Assembly (NCBI GenBank): GCA_964592235.1
Contig: CAZQCF010000004.1
Location: 112,891 to 176,890 of the forward strand
DNA from: PLA3 sp964592235
Lineage (GTDB): Bacteria; Planctomycetota; Phycisphaerae; UBA1845; UTPLA1
Reading direction: 5' to 3'
DNA: 64,000 nt
Under the pieces are notes generated by a model. The model was given only the letters and a program-made list of their open reading frames with translations, was not told the origin of the DNA and did not search any database. This document shows positions 1-10,022 of the stretch, piece after piece. Every line of letters starts with the position of its first letter. Positions within the stretch are counted from its first letter, which is position 1. The position numbers and the translations under genes were made by a program.

Positions 1-1086
1 TCCATCACGCGCTACCTCGATGGCAGCCGCGTTCGGTTCGCACAGCTCACCGGCGGGCTGCGCAAGGCCGATCGCGCGGCGATCCTTCGCGCGCTGGCCG
101 ACGGCGAGATCGACCTCGTCGTCGGCACGCACGCGCTGATTCAGGCCGACGTGACGTTCAAACAGCTCGGCCTGGTGATCATCGACGAGCAGCATCGCTT
201 CGGCGTGCGCCAGCGGGCCGTACTCCGGCAGAAAGGCTTGTCCCCGCACTATCTCCTCATGACGGCGACGCCCATCCCGCGTACGCTTGCGATGACCGTC
301 TTCGGCGATCTGGATGTCACGACGATTCAGGGCATGCCACCGGGCCGGTCTCCGATTCAGACGCGCGTCGTGACTCCGGTCGGGCGCGAGGCGGCGTGGC
401 TGTTCGTGAAGCAGCGCCTCGCTGCCGACGAGCAGGTCTACGTGGTCTATCCCGTCATCGACGAGTCCGACACGCTCCAGATTCGCGCGGCCTCGCGCGA
501 GTTCCAGCGGCTGGCGCGAGAGGTCTTCCCCGATCGCGCCGTCGGATTGCTGCATGGGCGGCTCGCCACCGACGAACGCGATCGCGTCATGAAAGATTTC
601 CTCGCCCGGCGGATCGACGTACTCGTCGCCACGACGGTCATCGAAGTCGGCATTGACGTGCCCAACGCAACGGTGATGGTGATTGAGCACGCCGAGCGCT
701 ACGGCCTCTCACAGCTTCACCAGTTGCGCGGGCGGATCGGTCGCGGCGAGGCGCCGGGGACGTGCCTGCTCATGACCGATTCGCGCGCCGCGGCGGACAA
801 CGAGCGGCTGCGCATTCTGGAATCGACGCAGGACGGATTCAAGATCGCGGAAGAAGACCTGCGTCTGCGCGGGCCGGGCGAATTGATCGGCGCGCGGCAG
901 CACGGCTTGCCTGCGCTCCACGTGGCGGATCTGATCGGTGATGCGGAACTTCTGCGGCTGGCCCAGCAGGACGCCGACGACCTGCTACGGGACGACCCCG
1001 GCCTGACGAAGCCGGTCCACGCCGCCCTGCGCACCGCGCTGCACGAGCGCCACCGCGATGCCCTGCACCTGCTGGGCACCGGTTGA
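1..1086 (+). CDS. recG: ATP-dependent DNA helicase RecG, 3' part
   Basis: This is the C-terminal part of RecG, the superfamily 2 helicase that remodels stalled replication forks and Holliday junctions. The reading frame is open from base 1, so the N-terminal wedge domain and Walker A lie outside the window. Visible motifs are the RecG-type DEQH box (VIIDEQHRFGV), motif III (LMTATPIPRTLAMT), the PPGR stretch, motif V (TTVIEVGIDVPNATVMVIE), motif VI (QLHQLRGRIGRG) and the RecG C-terminal hallmark DLRLRGPGE. The DEQH form and this last motif separate it from Mfd and PriA. The frame ends at a TGA, 37 bp from the convergent gene. Confidence 0.97.
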   Translation, partial: SITRYLDGSRVRFAQLTGGLRKADRAAILRALADGEIDLVVGTHALIQADVTFKQLGLVIIDEQHRFGVRQRAVLRQKGLSPHYLLMTATPIPRTLAMTVFGDLDVTTIQGMPPGRSPIQTRVVTPVGREAAWLFVKQRLAADEQVYVVYPVIDESDTLQIRAASREFQRLAREVFPDRAVGLLHGRLATDERDRVMKDFLARRIDVLVATTVIEVGIDVPNATVMVIEHAERYGLSQLHQLRGRIGRGEAPGTCLLMTDSRAAADNERLRILESTQDGFKIAEEDLRLRGPGELIGARQHGLPALHVADLIGDAELLRLAQQDADDLLRDDPGLTKPVHAALRTALHERHRDALHLLGTG

Positions 1087-1123
1087 GCGGCTGCGGAGCA
1101 ATCCTGTCTTGGAAGGCGGGTGC

Positions 1124-2344
1124 TTACAGTTCCGGTTCTTTGAGTGCCTTCTCAATGACGGCGGTCAGTTCATCTTCGTGACCCGGCTTGAAGAACCCGC
1201 TGTAAGCAATCTTGCCGGAGCGGTCGATCACGTAAAACGTCGGAATCGCCCGCACCTTGTACTTCTCGGCCACATCGTCACCCTCGAGAAGCAGCCCATA
1301 GGTGTACTTCTTGTCTTTCATGAACTCGACCGGATCGCCGTCGCGCTCCCAGCAGTTCACGCCGAAAACGCGCACCGGTTTGTCGGCGAACTTCTCATGC
1401 AGGCGCTGCACGCCCGGCATGGCCATCTTGCACGGACCGCACCACGTCGCCCAGAAATCCAGCACGACCACGTTGCCGCGCAGACCCGCCAGCGACACCT
1501 GCTGGCCCGCAGGGGTCTTCAGCACGAAGTCCGGCGCGGTCGAGCCGGCCTTCAACATCTCCGGCTCTTCGCCGGCTTCTTCGAAGCTCTTGGTGACAAA
1601 GCCCTCGGGCTTGGCCGGCGCGAAGAGGTCGCTGGTCAACTTCGGATGGACGTTCAGATTGCTCACCGACAGGACCGTGGCGGCTTCCTTGCCGTCGCGC
1701 GATTTGCTGATGCGGTCTACCCGTCGCGGCAGGTAATCATTCTTGCTGAAGTACCATCGCGCCTGGCCCTGGTTGCGACTGTACTCCACGAACACAACGT
1801 GGCACGGTTCGCCGCCGATGTCCTTCTCACCTTCGTACCGCTGAACCATCGCGTTGATTTCGTCGCTGAACGGCGTCGCGTGGATGTACTCGCGCATGAA
1901 GAGCGTCGCGCCCTGACGCAGCAGAATGTCGCCGCCCGCGGACAGCTCCGCCGACATGTAGGTCTTTTCCGACGGGTCCAGGCTGTAGACTCGCTTCCCG
2001 TCGCTTGCCACGAGGAACGCCTGCTTCACGCTCGAATCCGGCGGGCTGAACTCGCCCTCGAAGCGAATCAACTGTCGGCTGCCGCCGAACAGCGCGCCGA
2101 GCATGCTCGTTTTTCCCTCGCGCAGCATCGCCTTGCCGGACACGTGCGGCACGCGCTTGGCGTAGGCGCCTTCGCCGAAGTACTCCGCGTCGTAACTGAC
2201 CTCGGTCAGCTCCTTCGTCGCCTCGTCGGCCTTCTTCACGATCTCCATCACGTCCGGCTCGTCGGCGGTCAACACCGGAATCCCCGCGCCGAGCCACGCG
2301 ACCAAGGCCGCGCCGAAAATAGACGATTTAAGTGTTTTGGCCAT
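1124..2344 (-). CDS. Secreted DUF2092-like / TlpA thioredoxin fusion protein
   Basis: Exported two-domain protein of 406 aa. The ATG at 2344 is preferred over upstream starts because it gives a clean signal peptide (MAKTLKSSIFGAALVAWLGA) and has AGGAG 11 nt upstream. The middle part resembles the DUF2092/LolA-like fold found in periplasmic carriers. The last ~140 residues are a TlpA/ResA-type thioredoxin domain with active site WCGPC (Cys302, Cys305) and the cis-proline segment AIPTFYVID. TlpA domains reduce disulfides or cytochrome c apoproteins outside the cytoplasm; the substrate here is unknown. It is a paralogue of the gene at 4414-5643 and converges with recG. Confidence 0.85.
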   Translation of the reverse strand: MAKTLKSSIFGAALVAWLGAGIPVLTADEPDVMEIVKKADEATKELTEVSYDAEYFGEGAYAKRVPHVSGKAMLREGKTSMLGALFGGSRQLIRFEGEFSPPDSSVKQAFLVASDGKRVYSLDPSEKTYMSAELSAGGDILLRQGATLFMREYIHATPFSDEINAMVQRYEGEKDIGGEPCHVVFVEYSRNQGQARWYFSKNDYLPRRVDRISKSRDGKEAATVLSVSNLNVHPKLTSDLFAPAKPEGFVTKSFEEAGEEPEMLKAGSTAPDFVLKTPAGQQVSLAGLRGNVVVLDFWATWCGPCKMAMPGVQRLHEKFADKPVRVFGVNCWERDGDPVEFMKDKKYTYGLLLEGDDVAEKYKVRAIPTFYVIDRSGKIAYSGFFKPGHEDELTAVIEKALKEPEL

Positions 2345-2518
2345 GCCGATCCGAACTCCTGTGCGCGCCGGCGACCGGCTTCGCGCAATAAGCCACCCTC
2401 TGGAACCTGCCCGTGCACGGCGAGCCTCGGGCTCCACGATACCTTTATTAACGAAAGCCCCGCGCCGATCATTCCCCGATACGGCCTCGCTCTCCGAGAC
2501 TCACTAACCCAAGGCATT

Positions 2519-4315
2519 TCAGTCACTTAGCGACGCTCGCGTGGTGCGCCAGACCCCGTAGCAGTCCTCAAATCGCCCTGGCTCGCCGGTTTTGAACGTT
2601 GCCAGCAATTCTCCGACGCCTCCTTCCTCGCAGCGGGCAACCACAAGACCGACCGCGTTCGCAGGCACCGCCGACCAGACTTCCTGAAACTGCTGCATCG
2701 CCTTGGCCGGTTCAGCCGGCTCCTTCGGCGTAAAGAAATACCGCCCGAGCGTGAGTATCTCGTCAAATCGCAATCGTCCCGGCACCGTCACACGGTCCAT
2801 CGCCGACAGTCGAGCGGGCGGGATCGGCTCTTCCAGCAGGGCATAAATGGATGGCTGGACGCATCGGTTGGTCACGAGAATGAACTGGTCGACGGGCGAC
2901 TGCCTCGCGGCGAATCGCATCGCATTGATCAGTGCGGCCTGATAGCTGACGGCTCCGTCGGTCGTGATGATGCGGAAGTATCGTTCACCGATGACCACGG
3001 CGTTGACAAGCAGCGCCGCAGCGCCGAGCGTGAGCCACGCCCGCGGCAACGGCGCGAGGCCTTCCATTGTTTCACTCACACGCCGTCGTCGCCGGTTTAC
3101 CCACGCGACGAACGCCTCCAGCCCGACGGCGCAAACGATAGGGTACAACGCCATGCCGGCGACGGTGCGCATCGGGTGCGGGTTCCAGTCTCGGCAGATC
3201 GCCGCCGGCAGCGGATACAGCAACAGCCACGCAATCAGGAGCTGCGACCAGCGATCGTGCCGCATGCGGCTTAAGAGCACGGTCAGTCCGAGGACGAACG
3301 CCGGCGCGGTCACGATCAGATGCCGGCCGATCCCCGGGAGCAAGACACCACTCATGTCATCGCATTGCCAGTACCAGTCGCGCGGCGATATGTTTGAAGC
3401 GTAATTCGCTGCCACTTTCCAGGCCCATTGGATTCGCCCCCCTTCGTCGGACAACAACGTGATGTTCGCACGGGCGGCCAGTTGCTCCGGCTGGCGAATC
3501 GCCGTGGCGATCAACGGAATCGCCCCGATCCCAAGAGCCGCCAGCGCGGAGAGCAGCACGCCTCGGCCGGCGGGCGACTGCATGCGCTGCCGCAGTTCGC
3601 GCCGATAGACGGCAACGAAGGCAAGAATGAACAGAGGCGTGAAGAGCCTCGTCGCGGGATACACCCATGCGAGGCAGGCCAGCGCAAGACCGGCGATGGC
3701 GGCCGCCGTTAATTGAGCCGAGCGCGGGTCCTTCGGCGCGGTCGATTTCCGGGACGAAGCGCCGTTGTCAAGGAGCAGGCCGGCGCGATCCATCCCAAGC
3801 AGCGCGAGCATCAGAAAGAACGGCGCGAATCCTGATTCATGCGCCGTGCGCGTCAGGCCGACATGCCACGGGTCAAGTGCCATGATTGCGGCAGCTATCA
3901 GCGCCGGTCCGTCACCGAGTCGCCGCCGCACGAACACATACAAGAGCGCGACGGTGCAGACGGCCAGGATCGCCGGGGGCAGGCGCATGGCCGTCGGCGT
4001 CGGTCCGAGAACGCCGACGAACGGCATCGTCAGATACGTCGAGAGCGCCGCCGTGTAATCGCCCGGCCCGAAACTCCGCAAGAAGAACGGCCAGGCATGA
4101 CCGTGACGATCGGCTCCCGTTTCCAGCAGCGCCCACGCATCGTATCCGCGCGAGGCTTCATCCTGATTAAGGGGCGGTGGGAGATGACCAAGTCCGACGC
4201 AGCGTACCAGCGCCGCAACGGCCACGATGAGCGCGAGCGCCGTCTGCGATCGGACGGACGGCTGGCCCGAGCCAAGCGAAGGATCGCCGGAGCTATTGTG
4301 AAGATTTCGATACAC
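2519..4315 (-). CDS. GT39/ArnT-like integral membrane glycosyltransferase
   Basis: Polytopic membrane protein of 598 aa resembling the PMT/ArnT family (dolichyl- or undecaprenyl-phosphate sugar transferases). The family's acidic pair follows the first membrane segment (LNQDEASRG, Asp52-Glu53). Many hydrophobic segments follow, then a soluble C-terminal part with no recognised motif. The start is a GTG at 4315. The residues ahead of the first membrane helix include a GDPSLGSGQ stretch that looks repeat-derived, so translation may begin later. It lies between two secreted thioredoxin-like paralogues on the same strand, which fits envelope work. The sugar donor and acceptor cannot be told from sequence. 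Confidence 0.8.
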   Translation of the reverse strand: MYRNLHNSSGDPSLGSGQPSVRSQTALALIVAVAALVRCVGLGHLPPPLNQDEASRGYDAWALLETGADRHGHAWPFFLRSFGPGDYTAALSTYLTMPFVGVLGPTPTAMRLPPAILAVCTVALLYVFVRRRLGDGPALIAAAIMALDPWHVGLTRTAHESGFAPFFLMLALLGMDRAGLLLDNGASSRKSTAPKDPRSAQLTAAAIAGLALACLAWVYPATRLFTPLFILAFVAVYRRELRQRMQSPAGRGVLLSALAALGIGAIPLIATAIRQPEQLAARANITLLSDEGGRIQWAWKVAANYASNISPRDWYWQCDDMSGVLLPGIGRHLIVTAPAFVLGLTVLLSRMRHDRWSQLLIAWLLLYPLPAAICRDWNPHPMRTVAGMALYPIVCAVGLEAFVAWVNRRRRRVSETMEGLAPLPRAWLTLGAAALLVNAVVIGERYFRIITTDGAVSYQAALINAMRFAARQSPVDQFILVTNRCVQPSIYALLEEPIPPARLSAMDRVTVPGRLRFDEILTLGRYFFTPKEPAEPAKAMQQFQEVWSAVPANAVGLVVARCEEGGVGELLATFKTGEPGRFEDCYGVWRTTRASLSD

Positions 4316-4413
4316 AGACTGGAAGTGTCAGGCCGCGGGCCGTGCGCCTCAAGGCCGGGCACGTAGCGGTGTGGAGGGTCGCCAGCTGCGGCGCGCCGGG
4401 GGAAGGCGCCGCG

Positions 4414-5643
4414 TCAGCGCGGGATGGCGGCTTCGATCATCGACTCGATCTTCTCCTCCTGCTGCTGGCTGTAGCCGCTGCCGCTGTAGACAATGCGCCC
4501 GTCGGGGCCGATGACGACAAAAGTAGGAATCCCGCGCACGCCGTAGGCGTTGGCCACGAATCCATTGTCGAGCAACTGGGGGTAGGTGTAGCCCTTGTCC
4601 TTGATGAACTGCACCGCTCGCTCGGTTCCGCCGCGCTCCATGCAGTTCACGCCGAACACGCTCACCGGCTTGCCGGCGAACTTGTTGTGCAGGCGCTGAA
4701 CGCCCGGCATGGCCATCCGGCACGGTCCGCACCAGGTCGCCCAAAAGTCCAGCAGCACGACGTGCCCGCGCAGATCGGCGAGCCGCACATCGCGCCCGTC
4801 CATGGACTTGAGAGTCCAATCGGGTGCGAGGGGACCGGTCGCGGTGTTTTTGACGTGCTTGCCGTTGGTCGACGTTTCGGGCATCGCAGGGTTCTGAACC
4901 AGATAGGGCGGCGCCGCGATCTCTCGAAAACCGGTCGGGGGTTTCAGGACAAATGTCTCATCTGGAATGGTCGGATTGATCTGGATCGAGGAGACCGAGA
5001 AGACGATGTCCTCAATCGGCCCGGCTCCCACCGGCGGACTCTTGCGCTCGTATCGGCGCAGGACGCCGTCCTGCCTGCCAAAATAGAATTTCGTCGTCAT
5101 CTGAATCGGCGGAGACTGGGTCACGCTGACCACGTCGCACAACGTCTGCCCGACCTGCTGCGGCGGCTCCATCGTTGCACGATCGGCATTCAACAACGCG
5201 TCGTACGCCGCTTCGGAGAAGAAATAACGCGGGAATGCCAGATTCCGCTCGAGTGCCCGCGCGCGCTCCACGGGAAGGGTTGTGAAGTACTTGCCGGAAT
5301 GATCGATCCAGTAGACGGTCGCCCCGTCGCATGAATAGACGAAGCCGGATCCCGCGGGCAACGCGGGCGGTTTCGACAAACCGGTAATATGAACTTTGTG
5401 GCGGCTTTCACTCGACCCACGGACAGCGATCACCGTGGCGTCAACCGCCAGGATGCTGGACTGACTCGCCGCACCGGGCGCGGTCTTAGCTGCGTAGCCG
5501 ATCGACTTCAGCGATGCGGCGGCCTTCGCGGCCTTGCGGAGGATCTCGGCTGCTTCGGGCGAGACCTGCGCTGTTGCCGTGCTGGGGACCGCGAACAGAC
5601 ACCCCACCAGCGCCGCGACGGCGCTTCGACGCATTGTTTTCAT
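4414..5643 (-). CDS. Secreted DUF2092-like / TlpA thioredoxin fusion protein (paralogue)
   Basis: A 409-aa paralogue of the product of 1124-2344 with the same order: signal peptide (start MKTMRRSAVAALVGCLFAV at 5643), a DUF2092-like N-terminal domain with an 'IQINPTIPDETFVLKPP' stretch, then a TlpA-type thioredoxin domain with WCGPC (Cys305, Cys308) and GIPTFVVIG. The two thioredoxin domains share nearly identical blocks around FWATWCGPC and MAMPGVQRLH. Upstream in-frame starts would add about 115 residues of low-complexity Arg/Gly-rich sequence and were rejected. Predicted to be periplasmic. Redox partner unknown. Confidence 0.85.
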   Translation of the reverse strand: MKTMRRSAVAALVGCLFAVPSTATAQVSPEAAEILRKAAKAAASLKSIGYAAKTAPGAASQSSILAVDATVIAVRGSSESRHKVHITGLSKPPALPAGSGFVYSCDGATVYWIDHSGKYFTTLPVERARALERNLAFPRYFFSEAAYDALLNADRATMEPPQQVGQTLCDVVSVTQSPPIQMTTKFYFGRQDGVLRRYERKSPPVGAGPIEDIVFSVSSIQINPTIPDETFVLKPPTGFREIAAPPYLVQNPAMPETSTNGKHVKNTATGPLAPDWTLKSMDGRDVRLADLRGHVVLLDFWATWCGPCRMAMPGVQRLHNKFAGKPVSVFGVNCMERGGTERAVQFIKDKGYTYPQLLDNGFVANAYGVRGIPTFVVIGPDGRIVYSGSGYSQQQEEKIESMIEAAIPR

Positions 5644-5675
5644 AGCGGCTGACCTTATGCGGCGATCGGCGATTA

Positions 5676-6788
5676 TCACTCGCCGCGAAACCGTAGAGTA
5701 TAACACAAATCGTCGCCGAATGCCTCGATCCGCTCCACGCACGGCGACAGCCCCCGGCGGACAGCCGGCACGGCAAACGCTCCCATCGGCCCGCGCGGCC
5801 CCTCGCCGCCCAGCAATTTCGGCGCGACGAACACCCGGGCTTCGTCCGCCAACCCGGCCGACAGAAACGCCCCCAGCACCATCGGTCCGCCTTCGACCAT
5901 GACATTCGTCATGCCACGGCGGCCCAGTTCCAGCAAGACGTTCCGAAGGTCCAGGAGCTTGCCGCGAACCGGCACACCGACGACTTCGCACCCCGCGCGG
6001 GTCAATCGCGCGACCGCCTGCGTATCCCGTGCGCGCGCGGTGGTGGTCACAATCAGAACCGGCGCGCGCCGCGCACTGCGAACCAGCCGACCCGTCGGCG
6101 GCGTGCGCAGACGGCTGTCCAGTACGACGCGGGTCGCCACGCGCCGCAGCCGGACATGCCGCGCCGTCAGGTCGGGGTCATCCGCGAGAACGGTCTCGAT
6201 CCCCACAAGCACCGCATCGACGCGAGCACGAATCGCATGCGCGGCCGCGCGGCTGGCTTCGCCGGTGATCCATTTCGAATCACCGCGCGACGTCGCCAGC
6301 CTCCCATCGAGCGATTGTGCCCACTTGAGGATTGCATATGGCATCCGACGGCGGATGAGCTTCGCGAATGGTGCGATCAATCGCTGGGCTTCCGTCTCCA
6401 GAAGACCAACGCGGACCTCGATGCCCGCGGCGCGCAGCTTCTTCAACCCGCGCCCGCTGACGCGCGGATTCGGGTCGCGCGTCGCAGCGATGACGCGCTT
6501 CACGCCGGCTGCGATCAGCGCATCGGCGCAAGGCGGCGTCTTGCCGAAATGACTGCACGGTTCGAGCGTCACGTAAACGGTCGCGCCGCGCGCCCTCGCT
6601 CCGGCCTTTCGCAGAGCGAACACTTCCGCGTGCGGCCCGCCGAATCGGCGGTGATACCCTTCCCCGACAATGCGCCCGCCTCGCACGATCACGCAGCCGA
6701 CCATCGGGTTCGGCTCGACGAAGCCCTCGCCGCGCCGCGCGAGATCAAGGGCACGCTGCATGAATTGTGCGTCACGTGGAGATTGCAT
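5676..6788 (-). CDS. ribD: Bifunctional riboflavin biosynthesis deaminase/reductase RibD
   Basis: RibD catalyses two consecutive steps of riboflavin synthesis: deamination of diaminohydroxyphosphoribosylaminopyrimidine, then NADPH-dependent reduction of the ribosyl side chain. The N-terminal deaminase zinc site is visible (HAE at 53-55, PCSHFGKTPPC with Cys78 and Cys87), followed by the reductase domain (SKWITGEASR, the VEGGP motif, LFVAPKLLGG-like end). The length (370 aa) is typical. The start at 6788 is chosen because the longer frame to 6899 runs through two dispersed palindromic repeats and into the preceding gene. It lies downstream of the response regulator on the same strand; no other rib gene is in view. 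Confidence 0.93.
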   Translation of the reverse strand: MQSPRDAQFMQRALDLARRGEGFVEPNPMVGCVIVRGGRIVGEGYHRRFGGPHAEVFALRKAGARARGATVYVTLEPCSHFGKTPPCADALIAAGVKRVIAATRDPNPRVSGRGLKKLRAAGIEVRVGLLETEAQRLIAPFAKLIRRRMPYAILKWAQSLDGRLATSRGDSKWITGEASRAAAHAIRARVDAVLVGIETVLADDPDLTARHVRLRRVATRVVLDSRLRTPPTGRLVRSARRAPVLIVTTTARARDTQAVARLTRAGCEVVGVPVRGKLLDLRNVLLELGRRGMTNVMVEGGPMVLGAFLSAGLADEARVFVAPKLLGGEGPRGPMGAFAVPAVRRGLSPCVERIEAFGDDLCYTLRFRGE

Positions 6789-6863
6789 GCGATCGCTGTG
6801 AGCCGTGGGAAGGGACGGGCAATGCCCACCCGACGCCTGCCGTTTCGTCATTCCCGCGCCAAT

Positions 6864-6885
6864 TCCGGCGTGCCAAGGACGCACC

Positions 6886-6891
<6 letters not shown>
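6864..6891 (-). repeat. GTAGGGTG-type dispersed palindrome
   Basis: On the minus strand this reads GTAGGGTGCGTC then CTTG then GCACGCC. It is a relative of the repeat copies at 47150, 61017 and 63191. A second imperfect palindrome (GGGTGGGCATTGCCCGTCC) follows at about 6808-6828. Both fill the spacer between the response regulator stop and the preferred ribD start. Confidence 0.6.
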
Positions 6892-8253
<1,362 letters not shown>

Positions 8254-8287
8254 GCGATCTTTCGTGCCTCGAAGTGAATCCCGTCGA

Positions 8288-8536
8288 TTAACTCGCGCGC
8301 CCCGGCCCGCCCGGCGACGACATCTGCAACCGGCGGACCGATGCCAACTGCGCCGCGTCAAACTCGTGCGTCTCGCCGTCCGGGGTCATGATCTCGCCGG
8401 CCCGGTCGCCCGCCGGCACCGCCAACGCCTCGGGATGGCGAATCTCAAACCGGCGACCGTCCTTCAGCACGACCTCGATCGGCTGGAACGGACGAGCGCC
8501 CAGCGCGTCTTCCAGTGCTTCTCGCAATGGCTTCAT
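8288..8536 (-). CDS. Small conserved planctomycete-type protein (PFxPxxI family)
   Basis: An 82-aa protein with the pattern RPFQPIEVVLKDGRRFEIRHPE followed by an acidic, strand-rich stretch. A second member is at 26907-27161 (PFEPFRIATSGGESFIVRDP). I recognise this as a small uncharacterised family frequent in Planctomycetota, with no assigned function. It looks like a single small beta-rich domain without signal peptide. It precedes the response regulator by 34 nt on the same strand, so the two may be co-transcribed. Confidence 0.7.
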   Translation of the reverse strand: MKPLREALEDALGARPFQPIEVVLKDGRRFEIRHPEALAVPAGDRAGEIMTPDGETHEFDAAQLASVRRLQMSSPGGPGRAS

Positions 8537-8708
8537 TTCAACCCTTCCATGCGACGCGGTCACGCCGTTGTCGGCTGCGATGCCTCGCTCCGGAATATTA
8601 TACGATCCAATCGGTCGGTTGTGCGACTTCGTGCCGCGCGGCACAATGAACCCCGTTTTCACGCGACAAAGCGTCGCAGGACACGCACACGACGCCACGG
8701 GGTTCACC

Positions 8709-9911
8709 ATGCGGCTGCTGATTGCAGAGAAGTTTCCGGAAGACAAGCTGGCGGCCTTTCGCGAGCTGGGCCTGCAGACCACTTACCAGCCCGATCTGAC
8801 GCTGGAGCAACTGCCGCAGGCCGTCGCCGATACGGACATTCTCGTCGTGCGCGGGCGCGACGTGCCGGCCGGCGTGATCGACGCGGGAAAGCATCTGGCG
8901 CTGATCATCCGCGCCGGCGCGGGCGTAAACACGATCGACGTCGCCGCCGCGAGCCGCCGGGGGATTTTCGTCGCCAACTGCCCCGGCAAGAATGCGGTGG
9001 CCGTCGCGGAGCTGACGATGGGCCTGCTATTGGCTGTCGATCGGCGCATCCCGCAGAACACGGCCGACCTTCGTGCGCACCAGTGGAACAAGAAGGAGTA
9101 TTCGAAGGCCGACGGGTTGAAGGGCAAGGTTTTCGGCATTGTCGGCATGGGGCAGATCGGCGAGGCCGTCGCGCGGCGCGCCAGGGCCTTCGAGATGCCG
9201 GTGATCGCGTGGTCGCGCTCGCTCACGCAGCAGCGGGCCGACGAACTGGGAATCGGCCGGTGCGAGACCATTCGCGAGTTATGCCAGAAAGCGGACGTGG
9301 TGTCGGTCCATCTCGCGCAGACAGCGGAGACGAAGAAACTGTTTAACGCGGAGCTGTTCGCCGCGATGAAGTCGGGCGCGATCTTTCTCAATACGTCGCG
9401 CGGCGGCGTAGTGGACCAGAAGGCGCTGATCGACGCGATGAAGACGCGCGGCCTCCGCGCCGGGCTGGATGTCTTCGACCCCGAGCCGGCCGGCGGCAAA
9501 GAGGCCTTCGTCGATGAGATACTCGACCTGCCCGGCCTGGTCGGCACGCATCATATCGGTGCATCGACCGAGCAGGCGCAGAGCGCCATCGCCGACGAAG
9601 CCGTGCGTATCGTCAAATGCTTCATGACCACGGGCGAAGCGCCGAACTGCGTGAACATCGAGCCGAACCCGCCGGTGAAGTGCCATCTTGTCGTGCGGCA
9701 CTACGACAAGGTCGGCGTGCTCGCGGCCGTGCTGGACAAGCTGCGCCGGGCGAACATCAACGTGGAAGGGATGAACAACACGGTCTTCCAGGGGGCCAAA
9801 GCCGCCGTGGCGACGATTCAACTGGGCGACAAGCCAACGGCCGAACTCGTGGCCGATATCGCCGCGATGCACGACATGGTGATCAAGGTCGAGGCGAAGA
9901 ACGTCGATTAA
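8709..9911 (+). CDS. serA: D-3-phosphoglycerate dehydrogenase-like protein, short form with ACT domain
   Basis: Member of the D-2-hydroxyacid dehydrogenase family (400 aa). The Rossmann motif is GMGQIG (146-151). The catalytic region has the NTSRGGVVD strand and an HHIGASTEQA segment matching the catalytic His loop. A short ACT-like regulatory domain closes the protein (HLVVRHYDKVGVLAAVLDKL). It lacks the intervening ASB domain of long SerA, so it resembles short 3-phosphoglycerate dehydrogenases that feed serine synthesis. The ATG at 8709 starts the conserved first strand; upstream in-frame residues are not family-like. A second, long-form serA follows after 111 nt. Confidence 0.85.
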   Translation: MRLLIAEKFPEDKLAAFRELGLQTTYQPDLTLEQLPQAVADTDILVVRGRDVPAGVIDAGKHLALIIRAGAGVNTIDVAAASRRGIFVANCPGKNAVAVAELTMGLLLAVDRRIPQNTADLRAHQWNKKEYSKADGLKGKVFGIVGMGQIGEAVARRARAFEMPVIAWSRSLTQQRADELGIGRCETIRELCQKADVVSVHLAQTAETKKLFNAELFAAMKSGAIFLNTSRGGVVDQKALIDAMKTRGLRAGLDVFDPEPAGGKEAFVDEILDLPGLVGTHHIGASTEQAQSAIADEAVRIVKCFMTTGEAPNCVNIEPNPPVKCHLVVRHYDKVGVLAAVLDKLRRANINVEGMNNTVFQGAKAAVATIQLGDKPTAELVADIAAMHDMVIKVEAKNVD

Positions 9912-10022
9912 GGAGACGGCGAAGCAGCGAAGTATCGCAGCTTCGAACGATCGCAACGTCGAGCAAATGCAACGTTGAACAACCCTCATTTAGCCGGCGA
10001 GCGTGCTCGCCGTTCATCACAA

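Noticed and set aside
1058..2530. Long plus-strand open frame opposite the TlpA-like gene
   Set aside because: It is the antisense of a gene with clear thioredoxin motifs and signal peptide. Its own translation has no domain and is His/Arg-rich, as expected for GC-rich antisense frames.
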